Assembly (NCBI GenBank): GCA_902775475.1
Contig: CACYME010000026.1
Span: 1 to 63,455, forward strand
Origin: an uncultured Prevotellaceae bacterium
GTDB taxonomy: Bacteria; Bacteroidota; Bacteroidia; Bacteroidales; Bacteroidaceae
Length of the DNA stretch: 63,455 nucleotides
Reading direction: 5' to 3'
Part shown: positions 28,214 through 36,310 of the stretch, piece by piece
How the letters are laid out: the number at the start of each line of letters is the position of its first letter
How positions within the stretch are numbered: position 1 is the first letter of the stretch
Position numbers and translations under genes: made by a program
The notes under the pieces: model-generated
What the model saw: only the letters and a program-made list of their open reading frames with translations
The model's database searches: none
Told to the model about the DNA's origin: nothing

Positions 28214-29499
28214 AACAGTTGAAAGATATCTTCGGACGCAAGACGTCCATCTGGCTCGCCATCGAACTCGTACTTGTCACCTGCGCCTGCTGGTGGGCCT
28301 TCGACCCTGTCATTATCACATCCTATGTCACCCACCTGCCCATGAACTGCGACATTGACCGCATCGTGAAGATGGAAATAGCCAGTTCGCTGACCGATAA
28401 TGAGCGTGCTATGGCAGGCATAAGTTTCTACGACGGGCCGCGTCGTCTCATGCAGAAGGTGCAGGAGATGGACGAGGTGGAAGTGGGCTGCCTCTCATAC
28501 GACGAAAACGTGATAGGATTCGGTGAGAGTTTCCTCTTCGGCTCCTACTACCACGACGGCGACACAATAATATGCCACTATCTGGACTTCGAGAAAGACT
28601 CCGAGATTTTCGAAGCCTATGGCATCCAGTCGCTGACACCCGAGGTGCCTACCGCCGAACTGACACACGGCTGTGAGAATAACAATACCATCATCATCAC
28701 CCGCTCCGTGGCGATGGCATTCTTCGGAACCATCGACGTGGCAGGGAAAATCATCCATTCGGACGATATGGGGATTAACCTCGAAAACGGACAATGGGAG
28801 CCTACACGCCGCGACTGGCAAATCCGTGCCGTGGTGGAGGACTTCCGGCGTGAGGTTTATGACCGTGATTACGCCAACGTATTTGTCCTCAGCCCTGGGG
28901 CAAGGGCAAGAGCGAATATCATCGTCCGTCTGCGGGATGGCATCGATGCCCGCCGCTTCGTGCAGGAACAGGAGCGCAATGTGCAGCACAACATCGTGAC
29001 AGAGCACAACTATATCCGAAAGATGCAGACTGCCCGTGAAGCCAGCGAATTAGATCTCAATAGCAGTTGGATGGGCAAGCAGGCGCGTCGCAACCTGCTC
29101 ATTGCCGCCTTCTTCGCCATCAACGTGGCCTTCGGCGTCTTCGGCACGCTGCTGATGTACACCCGTCAGCGGCGCGAGGAGGCCGGTGTGCGCCGGGCCT
29201 TCGGGGCCACGAAGTGGAGCGTCTTCTGGAGCTTCATCCGCGAGGCGTGGCTGCTCACCACCATCAGCGTCGTCGCTGGCTGCGCCATCTACTTCCAGTT
29301 TGCCTCTGCCAGCGGCCTCTACGAATACAACGGCGACAACCACCTCACCCATTACTGGTTCGACGACTTCGGCACCCACTTCCTCGTGATATCCCTTTTC
29401 GTCTACCTGATTATCCTATGCACCGTGCTCATCGCCACTGCCATCCCGGCGTGGCGCATCTGCAGGAGCACGATTACGGAAGCAATCAAAGAAGAATAA
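28210..29499 (+). CDS. FtsX/MacB-type ABC permease 4 (pair 2, type II)
   Basis: 429 aa, start overlapping the previous stop. N-terminal helix WLAIELVLVTCACWWAFDPV, a periplasmic domain with ITRSVAMAFFGTIDVAGKII, FtsX segments YTRQRREEAGVRRAFGATKW and the final helices LFVYLIILCTVLIATAIPAW. Type II partner of permease 3. The C-terminal tail STITEAIKEE matches the TTALRDE/VEALHHE ends of the other type II members in position, not in sequence. Confidence 0.85.
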   Translation: MKQLKDIFGRKTSIWLAIELVLVTCACWWAFDPVIITSYVTHLPMNCDIDRIVKMEIASSLTDNERAMAGISFYDGPRRLMQKVQEMDEVEVGCLSYDENVIGFGESFLFGSYYHDGDTIICHYLDFEKDSEIFEAYGIQSLTPEVPTAELTHGCENNNTIIITRSVAMAFFGTIDVAGKIIHSDDMGINLENGQWEPTRRDWQIRAVVEDFRREVYDRDYANVFVLSPGARARANIIVRLRDGIDARRFVQEQERNVQHNIVTEHNYIRKMQTAREASELDLNSSWMGKQARRNLLIAAFFAINVAFGVFGTLLMYTRQRREEAGVRRAFGATKWSVFWSFIREAWLLTTISVVAGCAIYFQFASASGLYEYNGDNHLTHYWFDDFGTHFLVISLFVYLIILCTVLIATAIPAWRICRSTITEAIKEE

Positions 29500-29525
29500 A
29501 CATTAACAATAAAAACAAAAGAACA

Positions 29526-30203
29526 ATGGAAACTGTAATCAAACTGACAGAGATTAACAAAATCTACCGTACGGAAGAAGTAGAAACCCAGGCCTTAGAG
29601 AACGTGAACATCGAGGTGCGCAAGGGCGAGTTCCTCAGCATCATGGGCCCGTCGGGCTGCGGCAAGTCGACGCTGCTGAACATCATGGGACTCCTCGACG
29701 AACCCACCAGCGGGAAGATAGAGCTGTGCGGACAGGTGATAGACCCGAAGATGAGCGACAACCGCCTGGCCGAGCTGCGCAACAAGACGCTGGGCTTCGT
29801 CTTCCAGTCGTTCCACCTCATCCCCACGCTCAACGTCATCGACAACGTGCAGCTGCCGCTCATCTACCGCGGTGTGCGCAGCAGCGAGCGCATCCGCCTG
29901 GCCAAGGAGGTCATCGCCCGTGTGGGGCTGAGCCACCGCATGAAGCACCGCCCCACACAGCTCAGCGGCGGACAGTGCCAGCGCGTGGCCATCGCCCGTG
30001 CCATCATCGGCAACCCCGAAATCCTGCTCGCCGACGAGCCGACGGGCAACCTCGACTCGAAGATGGGTGCCGAAATCATGGAACTGCTGTTCAAGCTGAA
30101 CCGCGAGGACGGCCGCACCATCGTCATGGTGACGCACAACGAGAAGCAGGCGGCAGAGACCGACCGCATCATCAAGTTCCTCGACGGACGGCAGGTCATG
30201 TAA
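29526..30203 (+). CDS. ABC transporter ATPase (MacB/LolD type)
   Basis: 225 aa from the ATG giving [20 protein letters not shown]; the longer in-frame extension runs through permease 4. Walker [10 protein letters not shown] near residue 41, the Q-loop in [20 protein letters not shown], signature [14 protein letters not shown], Walker [14 protein letters not shown] and the switch His in VMVTHN. It is the only ATPase gene among the six permeases, so it probably serves all three pairs. The family powers FtsX-type permeases (MacB, LolCDE, FtsEX). Confidence 0.93.
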   Translation: METVIKLTEINKIYRTEEVETQALENVNIEVRKGEFLSIMGPSGCGKSTLLNIMGLLDEPTSGKIELCGQVIDPKMSDNRLAELRNKTLGFVFQSFHLIPTLNVIDNVQLPLIYRGVRSSERIRLAKEVIARVGLSHRMKHRPTQLSGGQCQRVAIARAIIGNPEILLADEPTGNLDSKMGAEIMELLFKLNREDGRTIVMVTHNEKQAAETDRIIKFLDGRQVM

Positions 30204-30209
30204 TCTAAG

Positions 30210-30281
30210 GATATCACGTTATAACGTTATAACGTCATAACGAAATAACGTCATAACGGAATAACGAAATAACGACAAAAG
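30210..30281 (+). repeat. ATAACGTC/ATAACGAA repeat spacer
   Basis: The 78-bp spacer between the ATPase and permease 5 is about ten copies of an 8-9-bp ATAACG unit. Its left part (CGTTATAACGTTATAACG) is self-complementary and can form a hairpin. A very similar block sits before the adaptor gene at 34870-34972. Confidence 0.65.
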
Positions 30282-31649
30282 ATGAATAAACTCATTCTTT
30301 TCCTGCGCCACGCAGTGGCACTCATCCGCGAAGACAAGCTCTTCTCCAGCATCTACATCGCGGGCACGGCGGTGGCCATCGCCTCGGCTATGGTCATTGC
30401 CATCGTGTTCAACATGATGCTGGCCGACATACCGCCGGAGTCGAACCGAAGCCGCACACTCTACGTCTACAGCCGATTCATTCCCACCGAAAAGGCTGAT
30501 GACGTTCCCTATCACCAGGGGCACTCGTCGGTGGCGCTCGACTCGTGCTACCGCCGCATGAAGTGCGTCGAGGCGGCCACGGGCATACTGCCTGCTATGC
30601 AGAACCGCTTCGCCATCGCCGGATTCACCACTACCGACCGCCTGGCCGCTGAGCAAAACACCGTGTCGGCCATTGCCACCGACCCCGACTTCTTCCGCCT
30701 CTACGAACTCACGTTCCTCAGTGGCCGCCCGTTCTCCGAAAAGGAGTTCCGCGACGGCGAGCGGGTGTGCGTGGTGACCGACAAGGTGGCCGCAGCGTCC
30801 GGCGATTCTCCGTCGGAAACAATCAGAATCAACGACAAGCCCTTCCGCGTCGTGGGCGTGGTCAAGGCGGTGAGCGCGTTTCTCGAAGAGGCCACCGCCG
30901 ATGTCTATATGCCCTATACGGTCGAGGGGATGGGCCTTCACCCCAACAATCGTAATCCCCTGCGGAATGGCGACCACTACGTGGACGTGGCCTACCAAGG
31001 AAACCTCAGCACCCGAATCCTGCTCCGCGAAGGCTACACGCTGAAGGACTTCAACACCGAGCTGGAGCCGCTCCGTCAGCAGTACGGCGCCGTCATCAGT
31101 TCGCAGATGGGCGAACAGGTGGAGTGGACGGTGGCTACGCGGACGCACTTCTTCCACAAGATCAACTTCTTCAGCGACAACGACCAGGGGCTGGCCAGTC
31201 AGGCCAAGAACCTGATGCCGCCCGCCCTGCTGATGCTGCTGTTCCTCTTCCTGCCCGCCGTCAACCTGAGCGGACTGGTGTCGAACCGCATGGAGGCCCG
31301 CCTTGCCGAAATGGGCATCCGCAAGGCCTTCGGCGCCAAGCGGCGCACGCTGCTGCACGAGGTCATCAACGAGAATCTGGTGCTGACGCTACTCGGCGGC
31401 ATCGTCGGCTGGCTGCTGTCGGCCCTCTTCATAGCGCTCATCCGCGACAACCAGATCTTCCTGCAGATGTTCGTCTCGCGCGACCAGAACGTGGTTGACA
31501 CGGGCTTGCAGTTCCAGATGTTCTTCACGCCCACGCTCTTCCTCATCGTGTTCCTCTGCTGCGTGCTGCTCAACCTCATGGCCGCACTCATTCCTGCGTG
31601 GCATTCGCTCCGTAAACCCATCGTAGAATCCCTCAATCAAAAGAGATAA
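30282..31649 (+). CDS. FtsX/MacB-type ABC permease 5 (pair 3, type I)
   Basis: 455 aa, the longest of the type I set. N-terminus MNKLILFLRHAVALIREDKL, helix IYIAGTAVAIASAMVIAIVF, a periplasmic domain of ~290 residues, FtsX segments SGLVSNRMEARLAEMGIRKA and FGAKRRTLLHEVINENLVLT, and the end RKPIVESLNQKR. Type II partner follows 6 bp downstream. Confidence 0.85.
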   Translation: MNKLILFLRHAVALIREDKLFSSIYIAGTAVAIASAMVIAIVFNMMLADIPPESNRSRTLYVYSRFIPTEKADDVPYHQGHSSVALDSCYRRMKCVEAATGILPAMQNRFAIAGFTTTDRLAAEQNTVSAIATDPDFFRLYELTFLSGRPFSEKEFRDGERVCVVTDKVAAASGDSPSETIRINDKPFRVVGVVKAVSAFLEEATADVYMPYTVEGMGLHPNNRNPLRNGDHYVDVAYQGNLSTRILLREGYTLKDFNTELEPLRQQYGAVISSQMGEQVEWTVATRTHFFHKINFFSDNDQGLASQAKNLMPPALLMLLFLFLPAVNLSGLVSNRMEARLAEMGIRKAFGAKRRTLLHEVINENLVLTLLGGIVGWLLSALFIALIRDNQIFLQMFVSRDQNVVDTGLQFQMFFTPTLFLIVFLCCVLLNLMAALIPAWHSLRKPIVESLNQKR

Positions 31650-31655
31650 CGCCCC

Positions 31656-33008
31656 ATGATACTCAAGAACTTTTGGGCACACCGCCGCCAGAACGGCTTC
31701 GTGTTCGTTGAGATAGCCCTCATCGCCATTCTCAGTTTCTACCTGATAGACAACATCACCGTATGGGCCTACGGCAGATACTTCTGCCAGGCCGCCGGCG
31801 AGTTTGAGAAGGAGCACCTGCTCGTGGGGCAGACGGCAAGGCTTACCCCCATCACCACTGAAGCCGACACCGCCTGGCAAGAGTCTTCCGAAGAAGCATC
31901 CATCAGGATTATGTCTGCGGAGGAATACCCCAAAGTCATGGCCAGCCTCTTCGCCTTCCGCGACGAGGTGCGTGCCCTGCCCGAGGTGCAGTCGGTGTGT
32001 CTCACCCATGAATTCATCGGCGACGGCACAGGCAGCTGGCGCTACCACGCCATGGCCCCCGAGGCCGACACCACCAGGACCTGTTCCACCTATATGGATC
32101 GTTTCTGCCTGAACGAGTGCTACTTCGAGACAATGGGCCTGACCGCCGTGGCCGGCGCTTCTCCGTCGGCAGAAAGCCTCTCCAGGGAGACAACCCCCGG
32201 CAGTGTCGTCATCAGCCGCAGCCTCGCGCTCCAGCTCTTCGGCACCGCCGATGTGGTGGGCCGGCGGGTGGTGGATATAGACTATAAGCCCGGCCCCGAC
32301 GGCATGGACGTACAGCAGACGACACACAGAACCGTGGCGGGCGTGGTGGAGGACGTGAAACCCGTTGAGTATGAGCGTTTCCACTACATCGCCTTCTATC
32401 CCTATAGTGTGCTCGCAAGCAACACGCCCCGGATGCTCATCCGCCTGAAGCCGGAGGCCGATGCCGGGGAGTTCATAGCGAAGCATGCGCAAACGGTCAC
32501 TACCGGGACGTATGCCTTCGCCTCGCTGATGGTCTACAAAGACTATTTGGAGAAGAACATCCGCACCTCCGACCAGTACATCATCCTCACGCTCCTCGGC
32601 ACCCTCGGCTTGCTCTTCGCGCTCAACGTCGTGCTGGGCACGCTCGGCACCTTCTGGCTGCAGATTCGTAAGCGCACCGAGGACCTCGGCATCATGCGCA
32701 GCTTCGGGGCCAAGCGCCGCCACCTGTTCTGGATGATCTGGGGCAAGGGGGCGCTGCTGACGCTCCTGGCCTGCATCGTGGGACAGTTCATCTGGCTGCA
32801 GTTTGCCGTCAGCAACGGTCTGGCCGACGGTGGCGTCCGTGCCACCTCCCTGCGCGAAAACGACTGGGTGAACACCTTCTGGCTCCACTTCCTCATCGTC
32901 TGCGCCGTGCAGTACCTCCTGCTGCTCGCCATCGTCACCATCGGCATCTCCGTGCCCACGCTCCTCGCCATGTACAAGCGGCCCGTCGAGGCCCTGCACC
33001 ATGAATAA
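31656..33008 (+). CDS. FtsX/MacB-type ABC permease 6 (pair 3, type II)
   Basis: 450 aa. N-terminal helix FVFVEIALIAILSFYLIDNI, a periplasmic domain with VISRSLALQLFGTADVVGRR (nearly the same as in permease 2), FtsX segments QIRKRTEDLGIMRSFGAKRR and two closing helices. Last gene before a GC-rich hairpin and the second sigma-54 promoter, so it probably ends the first transcription unit. Confidence 0.85.
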   Translation: MILKNFWAHRRQNGFVFVEIALIAILSFYLIDNITVWAYGRYFCQAAGEFEKEHLLVGQTARLTPITTEADTAWQESSEEASIRIMSAEEYPKVMASLFAFRDEVRALPEVQSVCLTHEFIGDGTGSWRYHAMAPEADTTRTCSTYMDRFCLNECYFETMGLTAVAGASPSAESLSRETTPGSVVISRSLALQLFGTADVVGRRVVDIDYKPGPDGMDVQQTTHRTVAGVVEDVKPVEYERFHYIAFYPYSVLASNTPRMLIRLKPEADAGEFIAKHAQTVTTGTYAFASLMVYKDYLEKNIRTSDQYIILTLLGTLGLLFALNVVLGTLGTFWLQIRKRTEDLGIMRSFGAKRRHLFWMIWGKGALLTLLACIVGQFIWLQFAVSNGLADGGVRATSLRENDWVNTFWLHFLIVCAVQYLLLLAIVTIGISVPTLLAMYKRPVEALHHE

Positions 33009-33262
33009 GGGCCAAGCCCGGCCCCTATGTGGCGTCTCTACAGAAAGGTAGGCAGCGCCCGCTGCCAAACATTTCCCCGCCCGCTGCCATTATTGGCAGC
33101 GGGCGCTGCCAATATCGTCCCCGCCCGCTGCCAACAACAAAAGTGGCGCTTTTGTCCCGCTAAAGCGTGGCCTAATTCCTGCTTCCCGCCACTTTTTCCC
33201 CGCCACCCGTCTTCTTTCAACAAGGGCAAGCCTTTCTCTTCACCATAGCAGCCCCACCGCAC
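33009..33262 (+). repeat. GC-rich CGCCCGCTGCCA repeat and hairpin
   Basis: No gene. Starting at 33051, CGCCCGCTGCCA occurs three times on the plus strand and once inverted. CGCCCGCTGCCA (33078-33089) and TGGCAGCGGGCG (33094-33105) form a 12-bp perfect stem with a 4-nt loop, probably a transcription block between permease 6 and tolC, though without a U-tract. GTGGCGTCTCTAC at 33029-33041 is half of the palindrome found whole at 54615-54643. Confidence 0.6.
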
Positions 33263-33300
33263 TGTCCAGAAACGGACAGTTGTGTGTCCGATAATGGACA
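33263..33300 (+). promoter_or_regulatory. Two tandem TGTCC-N6-GGACA activator sites before tolC
   Basis: TGTCCAGAAACGGACA (33263-33278) and TGTCCGATAATGGACA (33285-33300), both perfect palindromes in the outer 5 bp, 22 bp apart centre to centre. They lie 41 bp upstream of a sigma-54 type promoter. Arrangement and distance copy the pair at 24091-24129 (23 bp apart, 41 bp of spacer). Confidence 0.82.
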
Positions 33301-33341
33301 CTCTGCGACGAACCCAAACTGATAATCAACGACTTACGTGT

Positions 33342-33358
33342 TTGGCATCGTTTTTGTT
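33342..33358 (+). promoter_or_regulatory. Sigma-54 promoter of tolC
   Basis: TTGGCATCGTTTTTGTT fits the -24/-12 pattern, with GG at 33344-33345, ten bases, then GT instead of GC at 33356-33357. The predicted start of transcription, near 33369, leaves only about 5 nt before the tolC ATG at 33374, so the mRNA would be almost leaderless; the -12 call is therefore a little less sure than the one at 24171. Confidence 0.68.
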
Positions 33359-33373
33359 ATGTGATATGTTGTT

Positions 33374-34870
33374 ATGAAAGCATTACTGACTATTCTCGCC
33401 ACATTTGGCGTTTCAACGTTCATGGCCCAGGCACAGCCCGACACGCTACGCCTCTCGCTCGACGAGTGCATCGCGATGGCACGACGGCAGAGCATCGACG
33501 CTGCCATGGCCTTAGGCGAACTGCGGTCGGCCTACTGGCAGTGGCGCAGCTACAAGGCCGACCTGCTGCCCGAGGTGTCGCTGCAGGGCACGCTGCCCTC
33601 GTACAACAAGCGCTACAGCAGCTATCAGCAGGCCGACGGCAGCATGACGTTCGTCCACAACGACTACCTGGGCCTCAACGGGGCATTGAACATCACGCAA
33701 AAGCTATGGCCCACGGGCGGCACGCTCTCCGTGGAGTCGTCGCTCGACTATCTCCACCAGTCGGGCAGTTCCTCCCTTCGGGGAGGTCAGGAGGGGGCTT
33801 CTGATCAGTTCATGTCGCTGCCCGTGGCCATCACGCTCTCGCAGCCCCTCTTCGGCGTGAACCACCTGAAGTGGAACCGCCGCATAGAGCCGCTGCGCTA
33901 CCGCGAGGCGCAGGCCCGTTTCCTCACCGAGACCGAGCAGGTGGCCATGCAGGCCATCAGCCTCTTCTTCAACTTGCTGCTGGCCGGCGAGCAGGTGAAC
34001 ATCGCCCGCCAGAACCTGCAGACCGCCGAAAAGCTCTACGAGGTGGCGCAGGCCAAGCGCCGCATGGGCAGCATCAGCGAGAACGACGTGCTGCAGCTGC
34101 GCCTCGGCATGCTCAACGCCCGCAGCGCGCTGACCAACAGCGAGAGCACCCGCCAGGCCCGCCAGTTCGCCCTCCGCTCGTTCCTCGACGTCGATTGCCC
34201 CATCGCGGTCGACGTGCCCGAGGGTTCTCCCGAGGGCCTGCGCCTCGCCTACGAGGACGTCCTCGCCCACGCCCTCGAGAACAACGCCCACGCCACCACC
34301 ATGCGCCGCCGCCAGATGGAGGCCGACTACGCCGTGGCCTCGGCCCGTGCCAACCGCCAGAGCGTCAACCTCTATGCTCAGGTGGGCTACACGGGCAACG
34401 CCGACAAGCTGGGCAATGCCTACCGCGACCTGCTGGGCAACGACGTGGTGCGCGTGGGCATCAGCATCCCGCTGCTCGACTGGGGCAAGCGCAAGGGACA
34501 GCGACGCATGGCCGAAAGCAACCGCGACATCGTGCGCGGACAGCTCCGCCAGCAGGCGCAGGAGTTCCGGCAGAACCTCTTCGTGCTCACCGAGCAGTTC
34601 AACAACCAGGCCGAGCAGCTGCACATCGCTGCCGAGGCCGACACCATCGCCCGCCGCCGCTATCACACGAACGTGGAGACCTTCAAGATTGGCAGCATCT
34701 CGACCCTCGAGCTCAGCGACGCACAGACGGCCAAGGACGAGGCCCGACTGGGCCGCATACAGCAGCTCTATCAATACTGGCTCTACTACTACCAGCTGCG
34801 CAGCATCGCCCTCTGGGACTTCGAGCGCAACTGCGATCTCACGGCCGACGTGGAGCAGCTCATCAAATAA
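33374..34870 (+). CDS. TolC-family outer membrane channel protein
   Basis: 498 aa with a signal peptide (MKALLTILATFGVSTFMAQA). Typical TolC/OEP layout: two repeats of long helices with short beta-barrel strands (LSLDECIAMARRQSIDAAMA at the start; AISLFFNLLLAGEQVNIARQ mid-protein; FKIGSISTLELSDAQTAKDE near the end). It provides the outer membrane exit for the exporter. Residues ~130-143 (SGSSSLRGGQEGAS), in a loop between the first barrel strands, are encoded by a GC-rich palindromic repeat (33771-33800). The adaptor gene follows after a repeat-filled 102-bp spacer. Confidence 0.9.
   Translation: MKALLTILATFGVSTFMAQAQPDTLRLSLDECIAMARRQSIDAAMALGELRSAYWQWRSYKADLLPEVSLQGTLPSYNKRYSSYQQADGSMTFVHNDYLGLNGALNITQKLWPTGGTLSVESSLDYLHQSGSSSLRGGQEGASDQFMSLPVAITLSQPLFGVNHLKWNRRIEPLRYREAQARFLTETEQVAMQAISLFFNLLLAGEQVNIARQNLQTAEKLYEVAQAKRRMGSISENDVLQLRLGMLNARSALTNSESTRQARQFALRSFLDVDCPIAVDVPEGSPEGLRLAYEDVLAHALENNAHATTMRRRQMEADYAVASARANRQSVNLYAQVGYTGNADKLGNAYRDLLGNDVVRVGISIPLLDWGKRKGQRRMAESNRDIVRGQLRQQAQEFRQNLFVLTEQFNNQAEQLHIAAEADTIARRRYHTNVETFKIGSISTLELSDAQTAKDEARLGRIQQLYQYWLYYYQLRSIALWDFERNCDLTADVEQLIK
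33771..33800 (+). repeat. In-frame GC palindrome in tolC
   Basis: CCTCCC-TTC-GGGGAGG followed by TCAGGAGGGGG, translated as SLRGGQEGA. Member of the palindromic family found inside several genes here. Confidence 0.7.
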
Positions 34871-34972
34871 TCACGAAATCACGTTATAACGTTATATCGT
34901 TATATCGTCATAACGAAAAGTCGAAATAACGTTATTACGAAATAACGATATAACGAAAAAAAAGAATAAAGA
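34870..34972 (+). repeat. AACGTTATAACG/GAAATAACG repeat spacer
   Basis: About twelve degenerate copies of an ATAACG/ATATCG unit fill the tolC-adaptor gap. Self-complementary segments (CACGTTATAACGTTATATCG) allow hairpins. It is related to the block at 30210-30281 in the same operon. Confidence 0.65.
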
Positions 34973-36238
34973 ATGAAGAACGACAACCAAACCATGGACA
35001 GGCAGATTCCTGTCAGCGAGCAGCACCGCCGCAAGATGAAGCGCGGCGCCATCGGCGTGGCCATCGCCGTCGCCGTGCTGGGCTTCGGCGCCTGGCTCGG
35101 CACCCAGATGATTCCGACCCTCGACCGCAAGACGCTGGTCATCTCCGACGTTGACCGAGGCACCATCGACGTGAGCGTCTCGGCCACGGGGCGCATCGTT
35201 CCCGCCTTCGAGGAAGTCATCGTGTCGCCCATCAGCTCGAAAATCCTCGAGGTCTTCGCCCACAGCGGCGACAGCGTCGACATCGGCACGCCGCTGTGCC
35301 GACTGGATCTCCAGTCGGCCGAGACGGACTACGCCAAGGCCCTCGACGAGCGCGAGATTCGCCGCCAGCAGACCGCTCAGCTCCGCGCCAACGTGGAGAC
35401 GCAGCTCTCCGACCGCCGCATGCAGATAGAGGTGGAGGAGATGAAACTCTCGCAGCTGGAGGCCCAGCTGCGCAACGAGCGCTACCTCGACAGCCTCGGC
35501 TCCGGCACCCGCGACCGCGTCCGTCAGGCCGAGACCACCCTGCGCACGGCTCAGCTGCAGCTCGCCCAGCTGCGCCAGCAGTACCAGAACGAGCAGCGCG
35601 TGCGACAGGCCGACCTGCGCATGCAGCAGCTGCAGAACGGCATCTTTGAGAAAAGCCTCGACGAGAAGCGCCGCACGCTCGACGACGCCAACATCCGCTC
35701 ACCGCGCCGTGCCACGCTCACCTACATCAACAGCGAGGTGGGCAGCACCATCGGCGCCGGACAGAAGATTGCCGTCGTCAGCGACCTGAGCCACTTCAAG
35801 GCCGAGTGCGAAATCTCCGACACCCACAGCGACCGTGTCCGCGTCGGCGGGGCCGTCATCCTGCGCATCGGCAAGGAGCGCCTCACGGGCATCATCAACA
35901 CCGTGACGCCGTTGAGCCAGAGCGGTGCCATTACTTTTACGGTTGTCCCCGACGACATGAGCCATCCCCGGCTGCGCTCCGGCCTCCGCACCGAGGTCTT
36001 CGTCATCACCAGCATCAAGGACGACGTGCTCCGCATCCGCAACGGCTCGTTCTACAGCGGCCCCGGCGACTACACCCTCTTCGTCCTCGATGGCGACCTC
36101 CTCCATCCCCACCAAGTCCGCCTCGGCGAGTGCAACTACGACTACATCGAAGTCATCAGCGGGCTGGAGCAGGGCGAGCAGGTCGTCGTCAGCGATATGT
36201 CGAAATACAAGGGGAAGGAGAAACTGAAGGTAGATTAA
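34973..36238 (+). CDS. Periplasmic adaptor (HlyD/membrane fusion) subunit
   Basis: 421 aa. One N-terminal transmembrane anchor at ~25-45 (GAIGVAIAVAVLGFGAWLGT), then a lipoyl-type half (VSATGRIVPAFEEVIVSPIS, HSGDSVDIGTPLCRLD), a long coiled coil at ~105-225 (many Arg/Glu/Gln, e.g. RRQQTAQLRANVETQLSDRR), and the second lipoyl half plus beta-barrel and membrane-proximal domains. It would bridge the FtsX permease/ATPase complex and TolC. Lies 102 bp after tolC; probably the same transcript from the sigma-54 promoter at 33342. Confidence 0.9.
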   Translation: MKNDNQTMDRQIPVSEQHRRKMKRGAIGVAIAVAVLGFGAWLGTQMIPTLDRKTLVISDVDRGTIDVSVSATGRIVPAFEEVIVSPISSKILEVFAHSGDSVDIGTPLCRLDLQSAETDYAKALDEREIRRQQTAQLRANVETQLSDRRMQIEVEEMKLSQLEAQLRNERYLDSLGSGTRDRVRQAETTLRTAQLQLAQLRQQYQNEQRVRQADLRMQQLQNGIFEKSLDEKRRTLDDANIRSPRRATLTYINSEVGSTIGAGQKIAVVSDLSHFKAECEISDTHSDRVRVGGAVILRIGKERLTGIINTVTPLSQSGAITFTVVPDDMSHPRLRSGLRTEVFVITSIKDDVLRIRNGSFYSGPGDYTLFVLDGDLLHPHQVRLGECNYDYIEVISGLEQGEQVVVSDMSKYKGKEKLKVD

Positions 36239-36310
36239 GAACATTTAACGCCACAGGACGTAATATTCCTGAATAATCATTGTATATAGTATAAAGACAA
36301 AGCATAATCA

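Noticed and set aside
30204-30281. ATAACG blocks as a CRISPR array or iterons
   Set aside because: Units are too short and degenerate, without unique spacers, and there is no cas or rep gene near.
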